Notes: generated from the sequence alone by a model not told the origin. DNA of 64,000 nucleotides from Rutpela maculata (GCA_936432065.2 OW386291.2:17647821-17711820); one strand, 5' to 3'; shown: positions 1 to 10,643, counted from the first letter of the stretch. Numbers and translations are program-made.

Positions 1-241
1 AATATAATCTAGTTCCAGATCCCGTTAAAGTACATATGGGTACCAAATTTCAAGTCAATATCTTAAACGGTTCCAGACTAAACGTGCGCACAAAAAAAAT
101 TACAGACCGACAGACAGGCAGACATCCTTTCTTTCGCTCAAATTTAAAATCCCGACGTTTCATGACATTCTAACCCTATTTGAACAATAAAAATGTTCAA
201 AAATTTTTTTGTCGTTACTATGCTTCCACTGGATGTGGAAG
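1..241 (-). mobile_element. R1 MITE, partial copy cut by window edge
   Basis: Reverse-strand copy of the R1 repeat seen complete at 16929-17552. Shared blocks are a terminal hairpin (CTTCCAC...GTGGAAG, 223-241), a block reading TTCAAGTCAATATCTTAAACG on the + strand, and a GACAGACAGGCAGAC tract near 107-122. The 13-bp terminal repeat ends at 241 and is followed by TA, the expected target dinucleotide. No coding capacity. The rest of the copy lies outside the window. Confidence 0.75.
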
Positions 242-849
242 TAATTAACATAAATTTTGAATTTATAATATTTTCATACATGTTCATTATTGACGGGAAT
301 TCGACACTGATCACTTCCTTGACATTCGCAAAATCTAGAACAAGAATTAATGAGTACTCGACATTTGCCCACATTGCTTCTAGCACATTTCTTGCACTTG
401 CAGGAATATGGAAAATCTGTTACCAATCGCTGTGTAATATTTTGTGGTAGTATCAAAGCAATTGGCAGTAACTAGAGTTTTAATTTGATACCAAACATGA
501 TAGTATTCCACATAAATTACCTTTTTTTTAGTTTTATCATAATGCATTAAGACGGGTATACATTTGGTGGCTATTTTGAAAAAAATGACAGATCATGTGA
601 CCAAAATAAAAAGCATCTCTAACAACCTTGTAAACATAATCCAAAGAGAAAATCCTTAGATGCACACTTTCCAACGCGCATACCCCAGGCCCAGAGACTA
701 GTGGAGAAAATGAATGCAAAACCACGAGAATTTATTAGAATTGAAGTAATTATATCATCAAGCATATATATATTTTTGTGTAAAGTTAGCAGAAATATTC
801 GCCATCTTCTTATGCAGTAGTTAAATAACTATCCTTCACAAAAATTATG
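242..849. other. AT-rich stretch, nothing recognised
   Basis: About 600 bases between the R1 copy and element A. Only short chance ORFs on either strand. A conserved protein, RNA gene or terminal repeat was not seen. Confidence 0.5.
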
Positions 850-852
850 TAA

Positions 853-1478
853 TAGGCCGGGAGCCCGTGTATAATATGACTGACTATCCGGCAAACTCTG
901 ACAATATGTAAAATGGATTGTTCTTATATAAGTTAGCAATGAATGGACCGTCAGCTGGTTGGGTAGCGGTGGGGGTGTCTGTCAGAGGGTTAAAAACACG
1001 TAAAAAAATTGAGAAAAACGATTATCCGGCGAATGCTGAAACTTATATGAGGGGAAGATTATGTTATATAATGAAAGTAGAACATAGTCAGCTGGACGGG
1101 GGAGGGGGGGTGGATTTAGCGTCAGCTGATCCATCAAACAACATGAAATAATATTAAAATTATTCGGCGAACTTTAAAATTCGGGTATAAGATTGAGATT
1201 CACGAAAAACCTAGTCAGCTGTAAGTATGTGGGCGAAAAAATCGTCAGCTGGTACAGTAAAAGTGCTGACTGTTGACTCGCCTGAGAAGCAGTGCGCACC
1301 ACGTTTCTTGCGTCATCTGATGACTTTTCCACCCACATACTTCCAGCTGACTGTGTTCATCGTTAATCTTAGTATGAATATTATCATATACCCGAATTTC
1401 AAAGTTCGCCATAAAGATTTAATCAGTAATATCGATATTGATAACTTAATGTTAGAAATCGTGCGTGCATTCTCGAGT
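853..1478. repeat. Left TIR of element A with CAGCTG array
   Basis: Inverted relative to 5269-5846 (and inward to 2380-2426). It carries six CAGCTG hexamers, mostly as GTCAGCTG, at about 949, 1087, 1121, 1211, 1244 and 1342. The innermost part (1433-1478) is an inverted copy of the 5' portion of the element A gene near 2380-2426, so the TIR reaches into coding sequence. Confidence 0.75.
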
Positions 1479-1625
1479 TTTTTTTTTTTAATTTGATTAA
1501 ATATTCAATTTAATATTAATATACATCATTTTATGAAAATACAAATTAATACATTCCTACATTTCAAAATTATACAGAATAATCTGCTCAGATATATTTA
1601 GTTTCGTGAAAAAAAAAAAAGAATT

Positions 1626-2426
1626 TATTCGGCTTCCGATAACAGATCTTCCTCATTCTCATCTTCACCTATTTCATCACTATCCTGATGCACAGTGGGT
1701 GAAAGATCATTTTCCTCTTTGTCACTCGTATCTAAAAAAATTAATTATTATTTATAAAAAATTAATTAAGATTATAATAGGATGAAAAGCACAAATGATA
1801 TAATAACTTTTGTATTTTTGGATTATCTCGGATAATCATTTCCACTGATGGAGGTAATTGATCTCCATCAAACCACTTGCAAATAAATTTGTTTTCCTCG
1901 AGCTACCACCCATAACCAAGGGGATCTAATCTAGATGGCACTTGTTTGTGAGCATTGTTCCACATTGTGGATACATACACAGTTCTTAAAACGTGCTGTG
2001 CAAGTTCCGATTTCGACGGTGACAAGAGAGATGCATCAAAATTTTTGTCTGGTAACCAGAACTTGTTATCATTTTCTCTAAATTTATACATCTTCACGTA
2101 GGTAGCTACACCAGCATCATTGACGTTTTTTATAGCTTTAAACTCATACATTGTGCAAACAAACTTCTCTATCATGTTAACGACATTATTTAGGTTCTCT
2201 CGTAAATTATTCAAACTTTTAAATAAACTCTTGATTTTTTATTAATATAGTAAAACGCCTTTTTTTCCTTTCTTGAAAAATGCGGGATTATAATCACATC
2301 CCGTGAAACTGTGGAAAGTGGGCAACGCGTTACACAAGTCTTCGCCAAGTGCTGAATACAAATCGTTTATATATAAAAACTCGGGAATGCCGCACGCACG
2401 CTTTCTAACATTAAGTTATCAATATC
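1626..2426 (-). pseudogene. Decayed gene of element A, GCDY/QH-type TE protein
   Basis: Read on the minus strand, the region encodes in order a GCDYNPAFFKKGKK motif (near 2260-2310), a stretch ending in LLSPSKSELAQH (near 1990-2040), a GYGW motif just before an in-frame TAG at 1903-1905, further matching residues after that stop, a likely intron with TTTTTTTAG acceptor near 1733, and a very acidic tail ending in TAA at 1626-1628. The same arrangement recurs in element C (21133-21668). The GCDY...GKK pattern resembles the helix-hairpin region of FEN1/XPG-type nucleases (LxGCDY..GIGxK). That nuclease link is inference. The copy is broken by the stop, frame changes near 2215-2250 and the B insertion directly upstream at 2429. 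Confidence 0.6.
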
Positions 2427-2428
2427 TA

Positions 2429-2716
2429 CAGTGTGTTTCACTTCTCGTGAAGACACCCTTGTATATTTTTTATTTGTGGCCGAATTAATTTCAAATTTTT
2501 ATCAGCCATACAAGTCCATAAGACGACTTTATTCAACACATAAATGCCGTCTAAATCTAAAACGCCGGCCTACTGCGATAAAAAGAAATTTCGAGAAATC
2601 ATAGTAGGCTTAGAGATAGACAAAAATTTTGTTAATGAAAGTTGTTCAGGGTCACTTCATATGCCCCTCTGTAAAATTTTCTGAAAGTCGGAATATTTTC
2701 AAAAAAAGAGAACACA
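2429..2716. repeat. Left TIR of element B, single unit
   Basis: About 288 bp, reverse complement of the units in 4417-5266. Shared landmarks are the terminal CAGTGTGTTTCACTTC, a block with AACGCCGGCCTACTGCGAT, and the inner end GTTGTTCAGG...AATATTTTC. Confidence 0.8.
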
Positions 2717-3105
2717 TAAAGAGAACTTTTTCCAACAAATGAAAGTTGTGAACAAAAATCAGCATTCAATAAAACACTAAAAGGGCTTTTTATTTTTACA
2801 TATCAAGTTGAATGTAATATCTTTTCTTTTTTTCTTTTTGTTATCTCTGTTCTGGAGGAGTAACTCTCCATCATATCCTTCCTCCTTATCGGCTCAGAAA
2901 TTTAGGAACATGGACGGTTTTATTGTTTTAAATGTTAAGAATGCCGTGAAATTAACTGTCAATATGTATTGTTTTATTTATTTCATCATTGCTTTCATGA
3001 CAGAAGTGATTGTTGTTATTTTCTGTGGAGTTTGTTAGTTTTTCTTGTTTTAATAATTTAATTCATACTAAAGTAAAGTTTCCTTATTCCATATCTTTGC
3101 TCATA

Positions 3106-4164
3106 ATGGTTAGAATACTTTTAACTACTGATGAAAACATTGAAATAATAAAGATAGTCGGTGAAAATGTACGGTCTTCAAGAGAAGCAGCAGAAGAATT
3201 TAATTTAAGACATCCTCTAAGACAACCAATACACCATGGTACCGTAGCAAGAATATGTCACTTGTTCAATACAACTGGCAATGTGCTTAAACCGAGAGTA
3301 CATCTTAATCGAAATCACGGAGATGATAATGTTATATTAGCGGCGTTTAACGCCAATCCCACTACCAGTCTTCGAAATATGGCTCGTGACCTTAATTTGT
3401 CGGCATCAAAAATTTGGAGATGTTTAAAACGCCATAAGCTACAACCCTTTAAACCAAAATTTTTACATACCTTGGAGGAAGGTGACGAAGAGAGAAGACT
3501 AGTATATTGTTTATGGATCCAAGGTAATTATTTAAACAATAGAGACTTCTTGAAGAAAGTAATTTTCACATACGAGGCAACTTTCTCCACCAACGGGGTA
3601 GTGTCATCACAAAACTCTAGGTTCTGGGCAGTAGAAAATCCTGATTGGATAATAAATTGTAAAAGGCAATATTTCCAGAAGGTAAATGTGTGGTGCGGAA
3701 TTTTCATCGAAACAATAATAGGGCCGTTTTTCTTTTTTCAAAATATAAATGCGTTAAATTTGCTAGAATTTTTAAATAATGATCTTTGGAATGCAATAGT
3801 TGATTTTCCTTTGGAACAATTGTATTTTCAACTCGACGGAGCATCTATCCACAATTCCGTAGTAGTGAGAGCATGGATGAATGAACATTTTCCCCAAAGA
3901 TGGATAGGACGAAATAGCCCTCTAATACATTGGCCACCCAGATCACCTGATCTCACTCCAATGGATTTTTATTTTTGGGGTCACATTAAAAACAAAGTTT
4001 ATATGACCAGACCTCAAAATGTAGAGCAGCTTTGTGAGAGGATAAGGCAAGCGTGTTTAGAAGTTACAGCTCAAGAACTGCGAAGAGTTGTAATAAATAC
4101 CAGAAAACGGATTGAGAAGTGTATTACACTTGAGGGTGGGTTAGTGGAAATGGGCCCAATATAA
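3106..4164 (+). CDS. Tc1/mariner-superfamily transposase, first catalytic Asp replaced
   Basis: A 352-residue frame from ATG 3106 to TAA. This Met was chosen over in-frame sequence back to 3010 because the protein from here begins with the usual N-terminal helix-turn-helix region. DDE-type motifs: FTYEATF at residues 154-160, QLDGASIH with D244, and RSPDLTPMDF with D287. D244 and D287 are 42 residues apart in between, close to the DD41D-type spacing. Residue 156, where related proteins have Asp (SDEATF-like), is Tyr. This should abolish catalysis even though the frame is open end to end. It is the only gene of element B, and is followed about 130 bp downstream by a histone-type stem-loop. Family placement is firm, subgroup tentative. 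Confidence 0.85.
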   Translation: MVRILLTTDENIEIIKIVGENVRSSREAAEEFNLRHPLRQPIHHGTVARICHLFNTTGNVLKPRVHLNRNHGDDNVILAAFNANPTTSLRNMARDLNLSASKIWRCLKRHKLQPFKPKFLHTLEEGDEERRLVYCLWIQGNYLNNRDFLKKVIFTYEATFSTNGVVSSQNSRFWAVENPDWIINCKRQYFQKVNVWCGIFIETIIGPFFFFQNINALNLLEFLNNDLWNAIVDFPLEQLYFQLDGASIHNSVVVRAWMNEHFPQRWIGRNSPLIHWPPRSPDLTPMDFYFWGHIKNKVYMTRPQNVEQLCERIRQACLEVTAQELRRVVINTRKRIEKCITLEGGLVEMGPI

Positions 4165-4297
4165 TAAATAAGTAAAAAAAACCATTAACTTCTTTTATTT
4201 TTGAACTTTTCTAACTCTGCGGCTTTTGCTTTACCTGTATTTTTTTTTTCCGGCAATATTATCATTCATTATTAGTAGTCTTCTCTGTAAAAACAAC

Positions 4298-4313
4298 GGC
4301 CCTTTTCAGGGCC
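4298..4313 (+). promoter_or_regulatory. Histone-type mRNA 3' stem-loop
   Basis: GGCCCTTTTCAGGGCC forms a 6-bp stem with TTTC loop. It fits the metazoan replication-dependent histone 3' stem-loop consensus, with AACAAC upstream and ACCA immediately after. An A-rich element AAAAAGAA follows near 4327-4334, at the distance of a histone downstream element. It lies between the transposase stop and the TIR array of element B, in the same orientation as the transposase. No histone coding sequence is recognisable upstream, so it is either a captured histone 3' end or a coincidental hairpin. Confidence 0.65.
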
Positions 4314-4416
4314 ACCAATTTAATTCAAAAAGAATTCGTTATATGACAACCTACATATTCTTGAAAGATGTTAAAACTCATTAAAGTAATTATATTTTAA
4401 TTTTAATTATTCTAAA

Positions 4417-5266
4417 GCCGGCGTTTTAGATTTAGACGACATGGGGCATATGAAGTGATCCTGAACAACTTTCATTAACAAAATTTTTGTCTGTCTCTGA
4501 GCCTCCTATGATTTCTCGAAAATTAACATTTTCTTTTTATCGCAGTAGGCCGCCGTTTTAGATTTGGACGGCATTTATATGTTGAATAAAGTCACCTTAT
4601 GGAGTTGTATGGCTGATAAAAATTTAAAATTAATTCGGCCACAAATAAAAAAGATACAGGGGTGTCTTCACGAGAAGTGAAACAAAAAATTTTTTTTTGA
4701 AAATATTCCGATTTTCACAAAATTTTACAGAGGGGCATATGCAGTGATCCTGAACAACTTTCATTAACAAAATTTTTGTCTATCTCTAAGCCTACTATAA
4801 TTTCTCGAAAATTGACATTTTTTTTTTATCGCAGTAGGCCGGCGTTTTAGATTTACACGGCATTTATGTGTTGAATAAAGTCGTCTTATGGACTTGTATG
4901 GCTGATAAAAATTTGAAATTAATTCGGCCCCAAATAAAGAAGATACAGGGGTATCTTCACGAGAAGTGAAACAAAAATTTTTTTTTGAAAATATTCCGAT
5001 TTTCACAAAATTTTACAGAGGCGCATATGAAGTGATCCTGAACAACTTTCATTAACAAAATTTTTGTCTATCTCTAAGCCTACTATAATTTCTCGAAAAT
5101 TGACATTTTCTTTTTATCACAGTAGGCCGGCGTTTTAGATTTAGACGGCAATTATGTGTTGAATAAAGTCGTCTTATGGACTTGTATGGCTGATAAAAAT
5201 TTGAAATTAATTCGGCCACAAATAAAAAAGATACAGGGGTGTCTTCACGAGAAGTGAAACACACTG
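4417..5266. repeat. Right TIR of element B amplified to about three 288-bp units
   Basis: The motif AGTGATCCTGAACAAC recurs at 4454, 4743 and 5031, giving periods of 289 and 288 bp. Each full unit ends in GAGAAGTGAAAC. Only the outermost unit has the terminal ACACTGTA. The first unit is preceded by a fragment of another (4417-4442). Small ORFs read on the minus strand here are repeats of the same unit, not genes. Confidence 0.85.
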
Positions 5267-5268
5267 TA

Positions 5269-5846
5269 TATTACTAATTAAATCTGTAGGTCGAACTTTG
5301 AAATTCGGGTATATGATAGTATTCATACTAAGATTAACGGTAAACACAGTCAGCTGCAAGTATGTGGGTGGAGGAGTCCTCAGCTGACGCAAGAAAGGTG
5401 GTGCGCGTAGCCTCTCAGGCAAGTCAACACTCAGCACTTCTACTGCGTCAGCTGACAACTTTTCCACCCACATACTTGCAGCTGACTATGTTTTTCGTGA
5501 ATCTAAGTATAAATATTATCTTATACCCGAATTTTAAAGTTCGGCGAATAATTTTAATTTTTCATGTTTTTGGACCTGTTCGATCGATCAGCTGACGCTA
5601 AGTCCACCGCCCCCCGTCCAGGTGACTATGTTCAACTTTCATTATATAATATAATCTTCCCCTCATATAAGTTTCAGCATTCGCCGGATATTTTTTTTCT
5701 CAATTTTTTTACGTGTTTGCAACCCTTTGTCAGCCTACCGCTATCCAACCAGCTGACGGTCCATTCATTGCTAACTTATATAAGAACAATCCATTTTACA
5801 TATTGTCAAAATTCTCCAGATAGTCAGTCATATTACACACGGCCTA
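5269..5846. repeat. Right TIR of element A
   Basis: Complement of 853-1430. It carries six CAGCTG hexamers, like the left arm, and ends GGCCTA followed by the target duplication TAA. The two arms differ by scattered substitutions and short indels, so the insertion is not recent. Confidence 0.75.
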
Positions 5847-5849
5847 TAA

Positions 5850-7232
5850 CCTAGATAAATATAAATCGAATGAACTCAGAGGGGAATCGAATATTCTGGC
5901 GAAGAATTAGAAACGACAATCTGAATTTCAACAATTTAGGTCATCCCTAATCTTCTCGTTTGTGGCTCTGAACGGCCTTATCTTCTAAAGGTAACTATTT
6001 TACTTATATCTCGTGAGGTGACTGATATGAGACAAATAGTATCGTGTAGCCCGTAAGTCACAATTTACTAAAGCAGCCTGTACATATTTTGATTCAAAAT
6101 ATTCTATTACTGACACAGCAATGATAACGTTTTAGGGATACTTTAACATTTTCAGATACCTTTACAAGCTTTTCAAATCGTAAAATGATAAAATTTTGCT
6201 CAGTTCAGTGAATAGAACAAGAATAAAAGTATTAAAATTCGATCAGGAAGAGTTAATTTAGCTGAAGATAAAAATACTATGAAGAAACGACACTTTTCAA
6301 TGAAATTATGAACTTCTTATAAAATTATAAAGTGACTTTATAAAACTGAGAGTATATGAAGTGAAACGCCACCTCAATACCCTCATATTTTATTGAATCT
6401 CTGAAAATCCTCGATGAAAGTGCTGGAAATTGCTGTTAACATCGCATAATACTATCGCTTATACATTAATCACTTTATTGAAAACACCCACACAAAGTGC
6501 ATTATCTTTGCTAAATGCAGCACATTTTGCTGCATTCACGATTCGTTTATGATTGTGTTATAGTGGAACTTCATAAATAGAACCTATGTGTCGATTCAAG
6601 CATAACAATAGGATTTATCTTTGTCAGAGAACGTTTGAACTAAAGTCGGGAAAGTTGTGAATTGATATTCTTTAATTAATTAAATTTCTAAAGGTTACGA
6701 TAATTAAAACTAAAAAGAAGTTACATCGAAGGAAATTTAAATTACCTGTTCTGAAAAGTTTAGGAAAGTTTCTTTAATGGATATACAAGTTAAATATAAA
6801 ATGGCAACTAATTGTTACTATTACTTTAACATGAGTGATTGATTATACAGTAACATGTGTATTATAAAACAAGTAGGAGTTGCAGTGGAGCATGGCCGAC
6901 TCTAAACATTTGTTTTGGAATTATCATATATTTGATTATAAAATTAATTTCAATTTGTTGCTGTATTCGGGTAATACAAAACTATGTCAATGTAAATACA
7001 ATCAGAGTTGCATACTATAACAGGATGCGAAAAGGATGAATTAAGTATTATCATACAAAAAGGTTTAATAACTACCGGTAGATATTTTTTCAGTAAGTTA
7101 ACATTAATATTAACATCCCCATAGGATTTTGACTTCTTCAAACCTTTTATTATGCCGGATATTTCCAGTTCATCAACTGATTGGAAAAAGAATGATTATT
7201 TGTTTTCATTTATTTGTGTACTTCCTATTGGT
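5850..7232. other. AT-rich non-coding stretch
   Basis: About 1.4 kb after element A. ORFs here are short and unlike any family I know. Terminal repeats and RNA genes were not recognised. Confidence 0.5.
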
Positions 7233-7243
7233 GGTTCATTATC

Positions 7244-7535
7244 ACGGTCAATAAACGATACGGTTGCATCAATCAGCAGCTTTAGGATGAGAGAGACGCG
7301 GGGGGCGGGAAATTGAATGAAAGAGATAGACATATCTGATTTCCGTGCAAAAGACAGAGACAAAGATGCTTGTAGTGTCTACAGGTGACGTAGGCTGTAG
7401 ACCCTACCGGAATCTTTGTCTCTGTCTTCTGCACGGAAATCAGATATGTCTGTCTCTTTCATTCGATTTCCCGCCCCCCGCGCCTCTCTCGCCCAAAAGC
7501 TGCTGATTGATGCAACCGTATCGTTTATTGACCGT
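7244..7535. mobile_element. 292-bp foldback MITE with 11-bp target duplication
   Basis: Nearly the whole element is inverted repeat: arms of about 127 bp start ACGGTCAATAAACGATAC on both strands and share a G-rich block (GGGGGGCGGGAAAT). A perfect direct repeat GGTTCATTATC flanks it at 7233-7243 and 7536-7546. An 11-bp duplication is longer than for Tc1/mariner (2) or hAT (8) and falls near the Mutator-like range (8-11). No coding capacity. Confidence 0.85.
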
Positions 7536-7546
7536 GGTTCATTATC

Positions 7547-8150
7547 GCTAACAAAAGCTTAGGAATGTTAAAATGATTTAATTATTAAATGCATTACTTG
7601 CGGTTGAGGGATTGAAGTTTACAGTATTGTTGGTAACCAGGCCCTGCGCACTCCTATTATATTTCAAAATCATCGTGTTTAGTTGGAACTTACGTCGCTC
7701 TGTCGCTACTTGTACTTGAATCACACGACGGCTGCGCAAATATGTATCTCGCCCGACTGTCACTACTGTCAATTGTCACGTCATTATTGTTTATATCTGT
7801 GCTTTGTGTTGTGGACATTAAGCTAATAATTATTAAATCCATAGAGCAGCAGTCCATTTGCTTATTTTTAAATAATGTGAGATTCCAATGAAATTGACTA
7901 GAAGCGACGCTGTTCTGTTGAATATTAAAAACTGTAATGTGTTTTAAGTGATGTGTTCACGTCGTGTTGCGACTTCGAAAAATTCCAACATGTATAGGTA
8001 TTATTGATTTGCAAAGAACGTGACTCCCAAGAAATTGACTAAAAACGAAAGACTGATGGGTTGTACACTTCTGTGCAATGAAATCCCGTACACCAATTTT
8101 TCGCCTTATTAAATCATTCTTTATTTATTTGTCAGTGTCATATCTTGGCA
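7547..8150. other. Non-coding stretch before Tc1-like relic
   Basis: About 600 bases with no convincing coding region. It could include the 5' part of the transposon whose transposase relic begins at 8151, but no terminal repeat was identified. Confidence 0.4.
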
Positions 8151-8625
8151 ATGCCAAAATTAACTGAACATGAAAAAATTTTAATATTCTCCAAAATTGA
8201 AGAGAGATGGTCTATCAGAGCAGTTGCTAACCATTATAAATTGAATAAATGTACTGTTATGAGTGTGAAGAAAAGTAGGAAGAGGAAGGTAGTGTAATGA
8301 GAAAAGACGGTTCAGGCCTATCGAGAAGTTCAAATCTCGTTCAAGATGAAGCACTCCTTGGCTATCTGAGGAAAAATCCGTTTCAAATAGCAGGAGACGC
8401 TGTGTTCATGACACATTTTCTAGTGTCGAGGTCAGCAGCTAGCCGAAGGATAAGAAAATCGAAAATAAAAAACTGTACAAGTGCCAAGAAGACCATATTA
8501 ACAGAAGAACAGAAGCAAGCCCGGATTATGTTTTGTTTAAATTGTGTCCATCACCCGTTGGAGTTTTGGACCAATGTTGTGTTTACCGATGAAAAAGTTT
8601 TTCAGTCTTGTAATGACGGACATGT
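8151..8625 (+). pseudogene. Tc1-like transposase, truncated and frameshifted
   Basis: ATG at 8151 opens a helix-turn-helix-like N-terminus (MPKLTEHEKILIFSKIEE) that stops near 8296. The reading then continues in another frame from about 8280 through RHP-type linker sequence to FWTNVVFTDEKVFQSCNDG near 8565-8620. VFTDEK is the first catalytic Asp region of Tc1-like transposases. Homology stops at about 8625, so the second and third catalytic residues are missing. One frameshift and a 3' truncation make it non-functional. Confidence 0.7.
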
Positions 8626-8940
8626 ACAAAATATTAAGTTACATTATTTACATAATAAATACAATCGCAGTTATGTGCAGTCGCATCGTATCTGTGAATT
8701 TTTCACGTCAATTTTTACATTTGTTATAAATCGAAATCATTCCCATCGAATGGTGGAAAAAAGTTAAAAAAACAAAAATACGAATGTTTTTCTTCTGGAT
8801 TAACTTTATTCAAATACATTACTTATGACGTTTCACAATCAATGTCAGTTTTTTGTAACCTATATGATAATGAAAAATCTAAATTCCAAAAAGACTGATT
8901 CACACCACTTAATATTAGTGAAGGACGTGAAAATATATAT

Positions 8941-9155
8941 AACGGATTTATACGTGCACGGATTTAGTGACGCCAGTAAATATTGGCACGCCAGTAAAAA
9001 AATATTACAAGTATAAACAGTTACTGGCGAGCAAGCTTTGACCTTGCATGCATTGATGCATGCTCGCCAGTAACTGTTTATACGTGCAATATTTTTTTAG
9101 TGGCGTGCCAATATCTACTGGCGCTACTAAATCCATGCACGTATAAATCCGCTAT
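8941..9155. mobile_element. Foldback MITE, about 215 bp
   Basis: Arms of about 93 bp are mutual complements: outer GCGGATTTATACGTGCA, inner CAGTTACTGGCGAGCA. The short centre contains ATGCATTGATGCAT. Mismatches are few. No ORF of interest. A target duplication could not be fixed because the flanks are TA-rich. Confidence 0.8.
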
Positions 9156-9286
9156 TATTTAATTGTATTATAGGTATTTTGGTGCATTAATTACTTTAAC
9201 ATTTTACTTATTTCAACGCAGTTTCAACATCGTAATACTTTTGTAATAATTTTACTTACGTTAGTTACTTTTTAAATGTATTTTTA

Positions 9287-9317
<31 letters not shown>
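9287..9317. repeat. (AAT)n microsatellite
   Basis: About ten uninterrupted AAT units. It sits downstream (in minus-strand sense) of the LINE relic at 9657-10643 and may be that element's 3' tail, since many insect LINEs end in simple repeats. Confidence 0.8.
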
Positions 9318-9656
9318 GTTTATTTGCATGATTAAAATTCACACTATCAGTGGAACTATGGTACAAATTTCAAAGTACACCAAAACAATGAAGAAAATAA
9401 CATAATAATTGCTAAAGAAATTGCAAATAAACTGAGAAAACCCACAAAGTCTACGACTGGCCGTGGGATAATTAATCCATTTGCACTTACATTTACACAA
9501 TTAATTTAAGTTAATGGGTACAATACAAATTTGAGAACATAACAATTAATAATTAACCTTATTTACCAATATACCTACTTCTAATAACTTATTTAACCTA
9601 ATCTATAAAAGTACTTAAAATGTCGGATATATAAATATATAATTTTTTTAAAATTA

Positions 9657-10643
9657 TTTCATTTCAATTAGTTTTTTTATCTCTGCTCTATCGCTATTTA
9701 ATAGGAATCTTTTAGTTTTTGTTTTAAATACATTTAAGGATTTGCTATTGCTTATTTCAGCTGGCAAGTAATCAAATAACCTCGGAGCAAGATAATAGTG
9801 ATTACGCTGCCCAATATTTTTTTTACTTGTAGGAGTTTTGTAATTTCTTCGACTGTATCTTGTATCATGCATATGATCAATTCTTCTTAATGTATTTTTT
9901 TTTTATATTGAAAGATAGTTACGTATAGGAAAAATAATTGTCTTAAATCTAACAGTTTCGTGGTTATATATAGTTCATCGGACGAGTAAGTACTACTTTT
10001 ATGTAACATTATTTTTAGTATCTTCTTTTGTAATATTTCTAGCTTTCTTATGTGGCAGTACGCAGCACTACCCCATGCTACGATTCCATACGATAACCTA
10101 GATTCTAGTAGTGCGTAATATATCATTCTTAAGTAAGTAGAATCCAAAATAGCACTCATATTTTTGAATTTAAATAAAAGTGACCGAACTGTTTGTGCAA
10201 CGGAATTAATGTGCTGTTCCCACCTTAGATGTTTATCAATGATAACACCTAAGTATTTTATTGTATCGTCTGAAATAATTTCTAAAGTTGTGTTATTATT
10301 TTTTAGTTTAAGTGTTGTGAAATTTGGTAAGCCCCTTTTATCACAAGAAAAGGGTAAATATTTACTTTTCTTAAAATTTATCGTCAGAAGTTTATAGTCA
10401 AACCACTCTTTAAGAACGATGAGATCTTTCTCAGCAATTTCTTTTAATTGGTCCTAGGAACTGTTTTGATATACAATTGCGGTATCGTCGGCGAAACCAA
10501 TTATATTCCCATTGATTTTAAGGCTAAAAAGATTATTGACGTAGATACTAAAAAGTAAAGGGCCTAAAACTGTGCCTTGAGGAACCCCGTATTTTATAGT
10601 TCGTGCTTCGCATATTATTGTATTTATTGTAATGATTTTCCGT
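9657..10643 (-). pseudogene. LINE (non-LTR) reverse transcriptase, 3' half
   Basis: Minus-strand frames encode RT motifs: YGVPQGTVLGPLLF (near 10530-10575), the catalytic GFADDTAIVY (near 10480-10500) with FADD, then a thumb-like region with KYLGVIIDKHLRW and a C-terminus with SYGIVAWG and NHYYLAPRLFDYLP. An in-frame TAG follows the FADD motif by about ten codons. A frameshift lies near 9880-9900, between the frames ending at 9887 and beginning near 9872. The 5' half, including any endonuclease domain, is absent. This is a typical 5'-truncated Jockey/CR1-like insertion; the clade is not certain. Confidence 0.85.

Larger units (their letters stand above)
2429..5266. mobile_element. Element B: Tc1/mariner-like transposon with amplified TIR
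   Basis: The termini are CAGTGTGTTTCACTTCTCG at 2429 and its complement ending at 5266, both flanked by TA (2427-2428, 5267-5268), the classic Tc1/mariner target. It contains a single plus-strand transposase ORF (3106-4164). The left end has one TIR unit of about 288 bp and the right end nearly three in tandem. It is inserted inside element A, next to that element's gene. Confidence 0.85.
853..5846. mobile_element. Element A: long-TIR DNA transposon with element B nested inside
   Basis: The ends read TAGGCC... at 853 and ...GGCCTA at 5846, flanked on both sides by TAA (850-852 and 5847-5849), a likely 3-bp target duplication. The terminal inverted repeats exceed 550 bp and continue on the right beyond the nested B element (2429-5266). 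Without B the element is about 2.2 kb. Its interior holds one decayed minus-strand gene (1626-2426). Long TIRs with a 3-bp duplication are compatible with Academ-like transposons, but this is inference. The element looks defective because the gene is broken. Confidence 0.75.

Noticed and set aside
193..450. 85-codon ORF overlapping the R1 end
   Set aside because: It runs through the R1 terminal hairpin and flanking AT-rich DNA; no family resemblance.
4764..5264. Two similar minus-strand ORFs (80 and 70 codons) that look like a duplicated gene
   Set aside because: They are the same stretch of consecutive 288-bp TIR units of element B.
5207..5854. ORFs of 77-96 codons on both strands
   Set aside because: They lie within the right TIR of element A and mirror ORFs in the left TIR; explained by the inverted repeat.
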